A program made the translations under genes and the position numbers. A DNA stretch of 64,000 nucleotides from Candidatus Peregrinibacteria bacterium (GTDB taxonomy: Bacteria; Patescibacteriota; Gracilibacteria; UBA1369; JACRIC01), in NCBI GenBank assembly GCA_016188705.1, contig JACPHH010000024.1:1-64000 (forward strand), written 5' to 3'. Shown in pieces: positions 17,244 through 27,582 of this stretch (the first letter of the stretch is position 1; each line of letters opens with the position of its first letter). The notes under the pieces are model-generated. The model saw only the letters and a list, made by a program, of their open reading frames with translations. It did not search any database and had not been told where the DNA came from.

Positions 17244-18660
17244 GCGCAAAACTCGCGATGAGCATCCAAATGTCAAAACCTTCAAAAAAAATCGAAGCGT
17301 AGGGAATACGGGACAACCAGTCAACAAAAAAAAGAATCAGAGAAAGAGAAAGCCAAGCAAAATAGCCAAAAATACTACCAAGAGCGGAAGAAAAAAACGA
17401 AAGGATAACAGCAAAAAAACCAAAAAACATCGAAAGCGGAATAAAAGGAGCTACTATAATATTCGCAAAAGGAGAAACAAGAGAAAATCGCTGAAAATAG
17501 TACAAAATCAAAGGCGCCGTAAGCGCCATTGCCGAAAGAGTAAGAGCAAATGATTCTTTGATGAATCGAAAACGCTTTCCTGAAAAAAATTTTAAAGCGG
17601 AAAGAAAAGGCGACACAAAAATAAGACCAAAAGTGGCGGCAAAGGAAAGTTGAAAACCGCGATCATAAAGCAAAATTCGAGGATTCCACAAAACCATGAA
17701 AAACCCTGAAGCGGCAAGGGCCAGACTTGTTTCATTCTGTCGACCAGAATTCAAAGCAAAAAGCCCAATAATGCCCATAAGAGCGGCGCGAACCACTGAA
17801 GCTGATGGTCCTACGAACATGGTAAAAAAAAGCACGGAAAAAATACTCAAAAGACAACGCGAACGTCTGTTTAAAGACGCAAAAAGAGCATTGGCAAAAA
17901 TAATAATGAGAGTGATGTTATAACCTGAAATAGCAAGAACATGAGTAAGACCTGTGATATTGAACGCATTCATCATTTCGGTTGAAAATGATTTACGTTC
18001 TCCAAAAAGAAGACCAAGCGCAAAACTCGCCTGTGGCTCGGGAAGAACTTGCTGAAGCTGGGTACGAAAACGTTCACGAAGAAAGTAAAGAAAAGAAAAA
18101 AAATGATTCCCCTGCCCTGACGCCAAAAAACGCGCTTTTGGATACGGCAAGGTGGCATATATTCCCTGCATGGCAAGAAACCATCGACGCTCTTCATCGG
18201 GTGATTCAAGTTTTCCAAAAAAAGAAAGCTTGTCTCCATAAAACCATTGTGGATATGGCGGAAGTGTCACGAGTATATGCCCTGGAAAAACAGGATCAAT
18301 AAATTTTACAATCACTTTCTGAAAAGACTCATTTCTTTCAGGATTTTCAACGATAATGGCAACAAACGAAGAAATCGCGTCAGAAGAAACTGATGTCTGA
18401 AATGTTGAAAGAGAAGGGATTTGCGACAAAAAAAGACGAATGATTCCAAAAAGAAAAGCAAAAATGCAAAAAAACAAAAGACGAAAACAAATGGCGCGAG
18501 AGTATCGCGGGAAAGAAAAACGCAAAAAAAGGAAAGAAAAAAACGCGCTGGCGCACAAAAGAAGTATAAAAGAGACAGAAAGATCATGAAATAATGTTGC
18601 GCTGATCACTCCCCAAAAAAAACTCACAAAAAAAACAATGATTCTATTTCTTTTAGACAT
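17209..18660 (-). CDS. comEC: ComEC/Rec2-family competence membrane protein
   Basis: NITGLTHVLAISGYNITLIIIFANALF and SASVVRAALMGIIGLFALNSGRQN are ComEC core motifs. Confidence 0.88.
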   Translation of the reverse strand: MSKRNRIIVFFVSFFWGVISATLFHDLSVSFILLLCASAFFSFLFLRFSFPRYSRAICFRLLFFCIFAFLFGIIRLFLSQIPSLSTFQTSVSSDAISSFVAIIVENPERNESFQKVIVKFIDPVFPGHILVTLPPYPQWFYGDKLSFFGKLESPDEERRWFLAMQGIYATLPYPKARFLASGQGNHFFSFLYFLRERFRTQLQQVLPEPQASFALGLLFGERKSFSTEMMNAFNITGLTHVLAISGYNITLIIIFANALFASLNRRSRCLLSIFSVLFFTMFVGPSASVVRAALMGIIGLFALNSGRQNETSLALAASGFFMVLWNPRILLYDRGFQLSFAATFGLIFVSPFLSALKFFSGKRFRFIKESFALTLSAMALTAPLILYYFQRFSLVSPFANIIVAPFIPLSMFFGFFAVILSFFSSALGSIFGYFAWLSLSLILFFVDWLSRIPYASIFFEGFDIWMLIASFALIGVFLFRTPK

Positions 18661-18787
18661 GCCAGAAAAAATAGCACAAGAAAATAAAATTTTCTTAAAA
18701 TGAAGATAAAAAAAATAAGAAAACCTTCCCTTTCAATGAAAAATCACTACAATAAGAAAGCTAAGGAGCCTTAAGGAAAGGACTTTT

Positions 18788-20233
18788 ATGAATTTTAAAA
18801 AAACACCTATTCAAAAAGCATCAAATTCATCCGGAAAATTACAAAATTTCTCCGAATGGAAAACCCGTATTTGCAAAGTCTGGAAAAAAAAGAAAATCAT
18901 TCAAAAACATCATCCGGGCCTTTTCTTTCTCACGCTTGCCGCTGGAATTATCGCAGGCGCTTTTCTCATCCTTTCAACCTATGGACTTATAAAAAATGGT
19001 GGGCTTCTCAAAATCATCCAGCCACTCAAAGTTGATAACGAAAATCGCACAAATGTTCTGCTCTTGGGAACAGGAACGGAAGACCATGAAGGTTCCGATC
19101 TTACGGACACAGTCATGGTCGCAAGCCTTGATCATGAAAAACAAACTTTATCCATCATTTCACTGCCGAGAGACCTTTATATTGTGACGGAATTCGGCCC
19201 AAGCCGCATAAATCAAATTTATGAACACGGCCTCAAATCCGCCACAAAGGAAAAAGGTCTCGAAGTGCTGAAAACAGCGATACAAAAAATAATCGGCATG
19301 CAAATCCACTATTACGCGAAAATCGACTTTAAGGGTTTTGAAGAATTTGTCGACGCCATTGGCGGCGTTGACATTTTTGTTGATCAAAAAATTATCGACA
19401 CATCCTATCCAAAAGGCGAAACTTTTGAATATGAAACATTCGTGCTTGAAAAAGGTCCGCGGCATCTTGATGGAAAAACAGCTTTAAAATACGCGAGGAC
19501 GAGAAAATGCACCATCTGTCTTGATGGAGACTTTGGAAGGGCGAAACGTCAGCATCAAATTCTCAACGCGATAAAAGACAAAACAATAAGCGCTAAAACG
19601 CTTCTCAGCCCTTCAAAAATAAAAAATATTTTTCAAATAATACGAAATAATTTCGACTCCGATTTAAATGTAAATGATTTTTTATACATTGCCGCGCAAG
19701 GAAAAAATTTTTCAAATAATACAATTTTCAGTTGGGTGATACATGACAATCCCGATCAAGCCGGTGGCTTCCTTTATGTGCCGGAACGAAAATATTACGG
19801 AGGAGCATTTGTGCTGCTTCCAACGACGAATCCCATGGGATTCAAAGACGAAAATCCCTACTATGAAATCAATGATTTTGCGGACCTCGTCATGAAACAT
19901 CCGAAAATTATGCAAGAAGCGACGACAATAAAAATTCTCAATGGAACGCGTATTAACAGCTTCGCTTCTCTCACTTTCCGCTATCTCGCGAGATATGGTT
20001 TTAACGCCGTGCAATTCGGCAATAACACTACCAGAGACAAAGAAAAAACTATAATATATGACACAAAAAATAAAAATCCTGAAATTCTCACCCTTTTGCA
20101 AAAACGAATACCCGGTGAAATACAACATAATGTTCCCGAAGATATCGAAAACACTGAAAATGTCGATATTATCGTAATACTAGGTCAAGACTTTTACGAA
20201 TTTTATAAAACGAATAAAGCTCGATTTTATTAA
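18788..20233 (+). CDS. LytR-CpsA-Psr (LCP) family protein
   Basis: LLLGTGTEDHEGSDLTDTVMVASLDHEKQTLSIISLPRDLYI; TALKYARTRKCTICLDGDFGRAKRQHQIL. Confidence 0.9.
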   Translation: MNFKKTPIQKASNSSGKLQNFSEWKTRICKVWKKKKIIQKHHPGLFFLTLAAGIIAGAFLILSTYGLIKNGGLLKIIQPLKVDNENRTNVLLLGTGTEDHEGSDLTDTVMVASLDHEKQTLSIISLPRDLYIVTEFGPSRINQIYEHGLKSATKEKGLEVLKTAIQKIIGMQIHYYAKIDFKGFEEFVDAIGGVDIFVDQKIIDTSYPKGETFEYETFVLEKGPRHLDGKTALKYARTRKCTICLDGDFGRAKRQHQILNAIKDKTISAKTLLSPSKIKNIFQIIRNNFDSDLNVNDFLYIAAQGKNFSNNTIFSWVIHDNPDQAGGFLYVPERKYYGGAFVLLPTTNPMGFKDENPYYEINDFADLVMKHPKIMQEATTIKILNGTRINSFASLTFRYLARYGFNAVQFGNNTTRDKEKTIIYDTKNKNPEILTLLQKRIPGEIQHNVPEDIENTENVDIIVILGQDFYEFYKTNKARFY

Positions 20234-20342
20234 AAAAACCGCGCATTTGCAGTGGTTTCAGATTGCAGACAAAAAAATTTAGATATACACTATGAAAAAA
20301 GAACTCGCAAAAGTTCATTTCTGACATTATATTTTTTTTCAC

Positions 20343-21245
20343 ATGCTCAAAGGTCTTCTCACGATGTTTCTCATAAGCTCTCTTGCTCATCCGGGATTAA
20401 CGATCGACGCAGAAAAACAGCAAGCGTCTACAAAAATGCAGTCGGAAATAAGTATCATTCATGTAACACCTTATCCTGTAAAAAAAGAAAATGTAGAGCC
20501 TCTTTCTCTTGAAGCAAAAGCAGCCATGACAATCGATTTTCGGTCCGGCGCTAAAATATACGAAAAAAATATTCACGAAAAACTCCAGATAGCAAGCATC
20601 ACAAAACTCATGACCGCGATTATTATCAGCGAAGAAGAAAGCGGTGAAGAAAAAATCAAAGTAAGCCGAAAAGCCGCGAATACTCCCGGATCAAAAATCT
20701 GGCTTTATCCAGGAGAAATAATAACCGCGGGAAATCTTTTGGAAGCGCTTCTCATCCATTCAGCGAATGATGCCGCCGTAGCTCTTGCGGAATATAACGC
20801 GATTACCGAAGAAGAATTTGTAAAAAAAATGAATGAAAAAGCGGAAAAAATCGGACTCAAAGAAACGCACTTCATGAATTCCACGGGACTGGATAATGAT
20901 GAAAACTATTCAACCGCCTGGGATATTTCACTTCTGGCAACCTATGCCTACAAAAAAGCGCGTATTCGTGAATTAGTATCGCGTTCTGAAGGAAAAATCC
21001 GTTCCGTGGATGGAAGCATAACGCACGATCTCAAAACAACGAATGAAATACTCGGCGGACCGTTCAATGTCGTTGGACTCAAAACAGGCAATACAATTCT
21101 CGCGGGACCTTCATTTGTTTCCGTCGCGAAAGGCCCAAATCCGTCTCTTCGGCAAGAAGTCATTACCGTGGTTCTCAATAGTCCTCAAAGATTCGCTGAA
21201 ACCTCAAAACTGCTCGAATGGACTTATAATGCCTATTCTTGGTAA
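20343..21245 (+). CDS. D-alanyl-D-alanine carboxypeptidase family (S11)
   Basis: QIASITKLMTAI (SxxK), SANDAAVALAEY (SxN), VVGLKTGNT (KTG). Confidence 0.9.
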   Translation: MLKGLLTMFLISSLAHPGLTIDAEKQQASTKMQSEISIIHVTPYPVKKENVEPLSLEAKAAMTIDFRSGAKIYEKNIHEKLQIASITKLMTAIIISEEESGEEKIKVSRKAANTPGSKIWLYPGEIITAGNLLEALLIHSANDAAVALAEYNAITEEEFVKKMNEKAEKIGLKETHFMNSTGLDNDENYSTAWDISLLATYAYKKARIRELVSRSEGKIRSVDGSITHDLKTTNEILGGPFNVVGLKTGNTILAGPSFVSVAKGPNPSLRQEVITVVLNSPQRFAETSKLLEWTYNAYSW

Positions 21246-21344
21246 ATTTTTCATAGAAAAAAAACTATAATTTTCGCTCGAATTAAGGGTCCATAAATTT
21301 CTAAAATTATAAAATAAGGAACCCCTAAAACATTACGCTTTTTT

Positions 21345-22394
21345 ATGTTTATCAGCGATACCATCCGTCATCTTATTCTCATCTTTGGCTCATTTTTACT
21401 CGCCTTTATTTCAGGTTTCTTTCTTGCCAAACCTTTCATTCAACTGCTGATTCATAAAAAAATGACAAAAAATATACGCGAAGACGCAACCGGCGGAGGC
21501 AAAGCGCCATTATTTCGACAACTCCATTTAAAAAAAACAGGAACCCCGACAATGGGCGGCATACTGATTTGGGGAATTTCCATACTTATTATTCTTTTTT
21601 CTCGGGTTCTCTCGTATATTGGCATCTTCGAACACTCGCTTTTGAATCGAAAAGAAACCTATCTTCCCGTTGCCACTCTTTTGGTAACGGCATTGCTTGG
21701 CGCCATCGACGACTTTCTCAATATCAAAGGAAAAAATAATGGTTTAAGCGCAAAATTTAAATTTTTCTGGCTTTCTTTGTTTGGACTCGCGGGAGGCCTT
21801 TGGTTTCATTACAAACTCAATTATGATCTGATTCACATTCCTCTTATAGGAGACCTTCCCATTGGTCTCTGGTATATTCCTCTTTTCGCTTTCGTCATTG
21901 TAGCTTCGGCAAATGCCGTAAATATTACCGATGGACTCGATGGACTTTCAGGAGGCCTTATTGTGATGGCATTTGCGATTTTTGGATCGATTGCTTTCGC
22001 CAAAGGGCTTTTTATATTGAGTGCGTTCTGCGCCGTACTTATCGGCGCGACATTAGCTTTCCTTTGGTACAACATTCCGCCAGCGCTTTTTTATATGGGA
22101 GACACCGGTTCCCTCGCGCTTGGAGCAACTCTTGGAGTGATTGCCATGCTTACAAATTCAGTGGTTATTCTGCCGATAATTGGTATTATTTTTGTAATTG
22201 AAACGCTCTCAGTCATTATCCAGCTCTTTTCCAAAAAATACTTCAAAAAAAAAGTGTTTCATATCGCTCCGCTTCATCACCATTTCGAATATATCGGATG
22301 GAATAATGCAACCATTACCATGCGATTTTGGTTCATTGGCGGAATTTTTGGCGCGCTTGGACTCATTCTCGCTCTCATTAGTGTTCAAATCTAA
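21345..22394 (+). CDS. mraY: Phospho-N-acetylmuramoyl-pentapeptide transferase
   Basis: GTPTMGGILI, ITDGLDGLSGG, FYMGDTGSLALG, HHHFEYIGWNNATITMRFW. Confidence 0.94.
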   Translation: MFISDTIRHLILIFGSFLLAFISGFFLAKPFIQLLIHKKMTKNIREDATGGGKAPLFRQLHLKKTGTPTMGGILIWGISILIILFSRVLSYIGIFEHSLLNRKETYLPVATLLVTALLGAIDDFLNIKGKNNGLSAKFKFFWLSLFGLAGGLWFHYKLNYDLIHIPLIGDLPIGLWYIPLFAFVIVASANAVNITDGLDGLSGGLIVMAFAIFGSIAFAKGLFILSAFCAVLIGATLAFLWYNIPPALFYMGDTGSLALGATLGVIAMLTNSVVILPIIGIIFVIETLSVIIQLFSKKYFKKKVFHIAPLHHHFEYIGWNNATITMRFWFIGGIFGALGLILALISVQI

Positions 22395-22514
22395 CGAATC
22401 AGATATCAATTACTTCATAAGCAAAATTCAAAAAAGGTAATGTAGAATTTTGTGTGTCTGGGGTTGTAGGATAGAAACGAAAATACAAAAATTCCTATTC
22501 TAAAAAAAGTTGAT

Positions 22515-24719
22515 TTACCATACATCAATTTGAGAAGTTGCGGTGCGTGAATCAATAAAAACGGAATCCGAAAATCGAATTTTCACTTCCTCCCCGCCTT
22601 TAAGTATTTCAAACGCCGTGCTGCTCAGAGTCAATTTTTCAAAACGGTCCAATTGAATCCGAACATTTTCATCTTGAACCATCTTTTTAAGTCCGCGAAG
22701 AATACTTTTCTGCACGAATTCATCATTGCGCTGCTCTAAAAGCACCTGCGCAATTTCTTGTTTAAGAGCATCTTCATAAGAAAGAACGAGCATATTGATA
22801 TCCCACAAAAGATTTACTTTCAATCGATATATTTTTTCCGAAATAGAATCGCTCAAAAAACTTTTTTCCAATACTTTAAGTGTCAAAAACTCGCGTATTT
22901 TATAATCAATAACATTTTGAATAATTGAAACCTTATCATCTTTCGTAAGTTTATAAAAACCATCCAAAGAATCCTGAGCCGCAGAACGATAACGCGTAAA
23001 TTGCGCCAAAATTTTCGCGTCATCTTGATTCTTAGTCTTCAAAAAATCCCGTATTTCCAAAAGCGTGTCATGAGCATACCGAAACTGAAAATCACTCCTT
23101 TCCTTTGGATCATCAACATTTTCGACAAAAGCCGCTATCACCGATTCTTTTGCCTTAACATGAGAAACTTCATTGGTTCCAAAAGGAAAAGAATTAGCGT
23201 GTTCCTTAAGATTTTCCTGAAACGTTTTATTCAAACTTTCTCCTGAATTTTCATTTTTCGCGCGAATATCATCCAAATCGTTGGAAACTTCGAAAACCGT
23301 ATCTTTAAATTCTTGAATCGCATTATCCGCCTTATCGTTCTCGCCTGAAGAAAAAAGAATTTCCGCTTCCATAAGACGCATTTCAGCAATAGAAACCATC
23401 TGTTTTTCTCTTTCAACTGGATTAAAAGTTAAAGCAAGTTTCGCGTTTTCGGTTAATTTTTTAACCGGATAGAAAAAATGACCGGGAAGTAAACCTGTTT
23501 TTTCTCTTAAAGCAATTTGATATTCTTCTTTTACTTTTTGTTCGTACACTTTATCCTTCACTATATTAGAATCAATCCACTGATCTTTAATGAGAGCATC
23601 AAGAAAAACAAGACGTTCGGAATAATCATGTTCTTTATTTTTAATTTCAAACTTTTGTCCTTCCACTAAAACCTTTTGAATAACGCCATCATTTTGCTGA
23701 ACTTTTAAATCAACAGTATTGGACGCGGCTGTTACCAGTACTCCATTTGGATTAACGGCAACGTCAAAACTTGCCTTCGAATCAACTTCCGTTATCATAT
23801 CGGAACTTTTCACCACAAAATTTCCGGCATCATGATTCATGTCGAACACGTTGGACCAAACGCGGCCCTTTTTTATTTCCACTTCAATGCGTGCTTCTTT
23901 CGGCTGATATTCATCAATATCGAGTGAAAAAAGAGCAACTTCCGTTTCTTCGTCCAGACGGCTTACTCCTTTATTGGAAAAATAAATTTCCGCAGAAGTA
24001 TGACGCGGAGTAATGACGGTATCGCCTTCATAAAGAAATATGTCGCTTTCAGTAACAATATTTTTACCATCGCGCTGAACTAAAATTTTCCCCATTGGCT
24101 TGATATAAATAGCATATGCCAAATGGTTGTCGGTATTTGACAAAAAAGTGGGAAAAATAATAACAATAAAAAAAACACTGGTAAAAATAAAAGCCCAAAC
24201 GCGTTTTTTGCCAAAGAAAAATTGCATGTCATTTAAAATTTGTTGCATAAATGCACGAATTTTCCGTGTAAGGAACCTCTGAAAAACGCAATTTCGGAAA
24301 CGAAAATGCAGAGATTCCTTAAATGAATGAACTAAACTCGCATCAAAACGTTCCATAAGGGTTTCTTTCATTCTAACGCGGGAAGAACAAGTAAGTTCAG
24401 TGCGAAGAACGCATTGTTTCAAAAAAGCAAGAAGCGGCGCGAAAAAAAGGCCTGCGGGAATTTCAGCAGAATTCTGTTTTTTAGAAAATTGTATCATGAG
24501 TTTAAGACGTTTTCTTGATTCACTCAAAAAACGCTCATCCGGAATTACGCGCGATTTCTCATTTTCAAGAAAACGCCGCACGCCTTCAAATGATTCATTA
24601 TTCCGATGATGAAAAAAAAACCACTTCATAACTCTGCAATCAAAAAAATTATATAAGGAGACATAATTTTTTAAGCATTCCTGAAGTATTATATCTCTAG
24701 AAACATGAAGCCATGACAC
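22515..24719 (-). CDS. FecR-like membrane protein with DUF5667-like region (probable ECF partner; true start probably ~24629, MKWFFFHHRN)
   Basis: TM (VWAFIFTSVFFIVIIFP), FecR-like EGDTVITPRHTSAEIYFSNKGVSRLDEETEVAL, then PGHFFYPVKKLTENAKLALTFNPVEREKQMVSIAEMRLMEAEIL; downstream of a sigma factor. Confidence 0.7.
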   Translation of the reverse strand: MSWLHVSRDIILQECLKNYVSLYNFFDCRVMKWFFFHHRNNESFEGVRRFLENEKSRVIPDERFLSESRKRLKLMIQFSKKQNSAEIPAGLFFAPLLAFLKQCVLRTELTCSSRVRMKETLMERFDASLVHSFKESLHFRFRNCVFQRFLTRKIRAFMQQILNDMQFFFGKKRVWAFIFTSVFFIVIIFPTFLSNTDNHLAYAIYIKPMGKILVQRDGKNIVTESDIFLYEGDTVITPRHTSAEIYFSNKGVSRLDEETEVALFSLDIDEYQPKEARIEVEIKKGRVWSNVFDMNHDAGNFVVKSSDMITEVDSKASFDVAVNPNGVLVTAASNTVDLKVQQNDGVIQKVLVEGQKFEIKNKEHDYSERLVFLDALIKDQWIDSNIVKDKVYEQKVKEEYQIALREKTGLLPGHFFYPVKKLTENAKLALTFNPVEREKQMVSIAEMRLMEAEILFSSGENDKADNAIQEFKDTVFEVSNDLDDIRAKNENSGESLNKTFQENLKEHANSFPFGTNEVSHVKAKESVIAAFVENVDDPKERSDFQFRYAHDTLLEIRDFLKTKNQDDAKILAQFTRYRSAAQDSLDGFYKLTKDDKVSIIQNVIDYKIREFLTLKVLEKSFLSDSISEKIYRLKVNLLWDINMLVLSYEDALKQEIAQVLLEQRNDEFVQKSILRGLKKMVQDENVRIQLDRFEKLTLSSTAFEILKGGEEVKIRFSDSVFIDSRTATSQIDVW
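24270..24320. repeat. R2 palindromic element (51 bp) inside a CDS
   Basis: AAGGAACCTCTG at 24270-24281 and CAGAGATTCCTT at 24309-24320 are inverted (1 mismatch); core aaaaacgcaatttcggaaacgaaaatg resembles 38700-38740. Confidence 0.75.
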
Positions 24720-24769
24720 GATCTCGCTGTTACACTTAATAATAACGAAAAAAACGGTTTTTTGTTACG

Positions 24770-25375
24770 TCAAGAAAAATTCATACCCATTTTTTCCAAA
24801 ATTTCTTTCAACGCTTGAATAGCTCGAAATTGAAGCACTCTCACGTTTCCTTCAGTTCTTCCCATAATCTCGGAAATTTCGGCATTCGACAGATCATTCA
24901 TAAATTTTAAAAGAATCACCTGTTGATAACTTTCTTTCAATCTTCCAAGCGCGGTTTTCAATGTCGCATTATGCAAATTGTTTTCCGTGAGAAAAATCGG
25001 ATTCATATGACGACGCTCATCGGGCGTTTCATAATCCAAAGGATCACTCATATTGCGTACCCGATAATGATCGATAACAAGGTTACGCGCGATTTTAAAA
25101 AGCCATGCCGCGAAAGAAACATGAGTTTTACGATATTGAGTGAGATGCTCCCATGCTTTTAAAAAAACTGTTTCAGTGAGATCTTCAACATCGCTTTCAT
25201 CAACGCGATAGTAAATATATCGATAGAGAGGAAGCACAAAAATATCGTACAGTTGAGCAAAAGCCTCCGTATCACCTTTCTGGCTGAGCGCGACAAGACG
25301 GTCGATTGCTTCATTTCGGTGTTCCCTGTCATCAGAAAAAAAAGTCATAAAAAAAAGGTTCGTACACGCATTCAA
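24770..25375 (-). CDS. ECF-type RNA polymerase sigma factor
   Basis: DIFVLPLYRYIYYRVDESDVEDLTETVFLKAWEHL; RLKESYQQVILLKFMNDLSNAEISEIMGRTEGNVRVLQFRAIQALKEIL. Confidence 0.9.
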   Translation of the reverse strand: MNACTNLFFMTFFSDDREHRNEAIDRLVALSQKGDTEAFAQLYDIFVLPLYRYIYYRVDESDVEDLTETVFLKAWEHLTQYRKTHVSFAAWLFKIARNLVIDHYRVRNMSDPLDYETPDERRHMNPIFLTENNLHNATLKTALGRLKESYQQVILLKFMNDLSNAEISEIMGRTEGNVRVLQFRAIQALKEILEKMGMNFS

Positions 25376-25384
25376 GCATAAAAC

Positions 25385-26359
25385 CTAAGCCGAATGCAAA
25401 AAATTTTCCGCGTTTTCAACTTCTGACTTGGAGCCGATATAAATTGGGGTTCTGAGAGTCAACTCTGTAATTTTTTTTTCAAGAATGCGTCGAACTCCAT
25501 CAGTAGCTTTTCCCTGAGCCTGCTCAACAAGAAGCGCCATGGGATTACATTCAACAAGAAGCCGTAATTTGCCATGCGGAGCTTCAATGTAGCCAGGATA
25601 CGTAAAAATTCCTTTCCCTTTTAAAATAATCTGATTGATATCCGGAACCATTCCGCCGGAATATCGAAGAGTATATTGCTCGCGCATCCAGTATTCCATG
25701 AGTTCGACGTAATCCTCGCGAAATTTCGTGGCGCGAAGATTGCCGGGCGCGAACATTTTTCCGGTTTCTTTAATAAAAAGCCGTTCTTTGGAAAGAAAAA
25801 AATTTTTATTTTTTCGATCATAGGCGCATTCGCAAACACCTGCTTTCACGGTAAGAAGGAGGGTTGTTTTCGGACCATACACAATGCAGCCAGACGCTAT
25901 TTGATCATCGCCACAAAGCCCGATAAAATGATCGCTTTTGTAAATACCGAAAATCGTTCCAACGGAAAGATTCACATCCACAAGAGAGGAACCATCCAAA
26001 GGATCATAGGCAACGGCATAAGGACCGTTTCCAAATTGTACCTGATCGGGAAGTTCTTCAGAAGCAATGAGTCCAACAACGCCGGTCGATTGCAATGCCT
26101 TCTGTACAATACGATCGGAAAGAACATCGAGCGCGAGCTGCTCTTCTCCATAAACATTTTTTTCTCCCGTAAAACCCGCGTCTACTCTCTGAAGAGCATC
26201 GGCAATTTCAGAAGCAGCTGAAGCAAAAGCAAAAATAATTTTTTGCAATCCTTCTTCAACGGCGCATTGACGCAAATATTCTGAAAGCGTGACCATAGAG
26301 ACGAAACGATAATTTTCAATAAAAATACCCTTCGAAAAATCATTTAAAAAAAATTCCAT
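25385..26359 (-). CDS. fbp: Fructose-1,6-bisphosphatase class 1
   Basis: YAVAYDPLDGSSLVDVNLSVGTIFGIYK; RYSGGMVPDINQIILKGKGIFTYPG. Start may be internal (26296, MVTLSEYLRQ). Confidence 0.92.
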   Translation of the reverse strand: MEFFLNDFSKGIFIENYRFVSMVTLSEYLRQCAVEEGLQKIIFAFASAASEIADALQRVDAGFTGEKNVYGEEQLALDVLSDRIVQKALQSTGVVGLIASEELPDQVQFGNGPYAVAYDPLDGSSLVDVNLSVGTIFGIYKSDHFIGLCGDDQIASGCIVYGPKTTLLLTVKAGVCECAYDRKNKNFFLSKERLFIKETGKMFAPGNLRATKFREDYVELMEYWMREQYTLRYSGGMVPDINQIILKGKGIFTYPGYIEAPHGKLRLLVECNPMALLVEQAQGKATDGVRRILEKKITELTLRTPIYIGSKSEVENAENFLHSA

Positions 26360-26413
26360 CGAACAAAAAAACTATAACATTTTCTGCCACTTCAAATACT
26401 CTTCTTACATGCG

Positions 26414-27352
26414 CTACTTAAAAATCGGCTGAGCTTTTGTGTCGAGCGTATCCTGAAGAAGTTTTGTCACCCTAAGGGCATCATCTTTTTTGCGTTTCCA
26501 CATATTTCTTCCAAAAATAAATCCAAAACATCCGCCTTCAACGCAAACCTGAGCATTTTCCATCAAATCCGCCTCGCTGATTTCACTGCCACCGCTAAAA
26601 AGCACGGGAACGCCTTGCGCGGCCTTCACCACTCGCGCGGCGCGTTCGACCTTTTGCTCGCGTTTTGAAAGAGTCTGCAATTCTTTTTCAACTTTTTTCG
26701 GATATTCGGGAATATCGGTATTTTCAAAAAATTCAGGTTTCCATGCTTTCGGAAGATTCGATTTAATAATGGAAGCGCCCATTTCCACGGCCATGCGAGC
26801 AGCGGATTCAAGAACATAACTCGATTCTTTTCCTCCTTTGCCATCAACTGCTTCACCGCGCGGATAAGCCCAAATAACAAGCGGCATGCCATAGCGATCA
26901 CACAAACGTCGAACAGCCGTCAATTGAGGAAGGTCTTCTGTTTCACTCGGAGTGCCGTAATACATAGTATAGCCGATTGCCGAAGCTCCCAAACGAACCG
27001 CGTCTTCCACGGATGAAGTATAGACGCTGAGCGCCTGTTTTTGAGAAGGAAATCCTGTTTTTCCATTTATTTTCAAAAGAAGAGGAACCGCGCCTTCCCA
27101 TCGCGTCCAATAACGTTTCGCGAGTCCATAATGAATAGCTACGGCGTTATAGTGGCCCGATACCGCCAGATCGAGAATATAATCAGGATTTCCTGAATCG
27201 GACTCAGCTTCAAGATGGCGAATATCATGTTCGATAAATTGATCATAGGGAAGAATCAGCGAGGTGCCACTCTCGCGAAGAAGCGGTCGAATGCGAGTTA
27301 TTTCTCCTGGAGTATACTGCGGCTTACGAAAAAAACGAAACAGATCGGACAT
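26414..27352 (-). CDS. Class I fructose-bisphosphate aldolase (DhnA-type)
   Basis: LILPYDQFIEHD, VPLLLKINGKTGF, GASAIGYTMYYGTP, PLVIWAYPRGEAV, GASIIKSNLP, VLFSGGSEISEADLM. Confidence 0.88.
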   Translation of the reverse strand: MSDLFRFFRKPQYTPGEITRIRPLLRESGTSLILPYDQFIEHDIRHLEAESDSGNPDYILDLAVSGHYNAVAIHYGLAKRYWTRWEGAVPLLLKINGKTGFPSQKQALSVYTSSVEDAVRLGASAIGYTMYYGTPSETEDLPQLTAVRRLCDRYGMPLVIWAYPRGEAVDGKGGKESSYVLESAARMAVEMGASIIKSNLPKAWKPEFFENTDIPEYPKKVEKELQTLSKREQKVERAARVVKAAQGVPVLFSGGSEISEADLMENAQVCVEGGCFGFIFGRNMWKRKKDDALRVTKLLQDTLDTKAQPIFK

Positions 27353-27466
27353 ATAATGAAAAATAAAAAATGGAAAAAGACATCCCTAAAATACGGCAAA
27401 AAAGACAATCGAGTCAAGGAACCTTAAAAAACAAATTTTCAGAAGTGACGGAAGCAGCGGTTTATG

Positions 27467-27504
27467 CCAAAAACTCTTCACTGCAGAGCAGAAAGAGTTT
27501 TTGG
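27467..27504. other. Perfect 12-bp stem hairpin downstream of the minus-strand ftsL-like gene
   Basis: CCAAAAACTCTT (27467-27478) / AAGAGTTTTTGG (27493-27504); no clear U-tract. Confidence 0.5.
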
Positions 27505-27582
27505 TTGATTTATCCCCTATCCCTTTTTGTTTGATTCACTCACACTGAGTGCCACCCGCATTCACTCTTGTTACACACTCTC

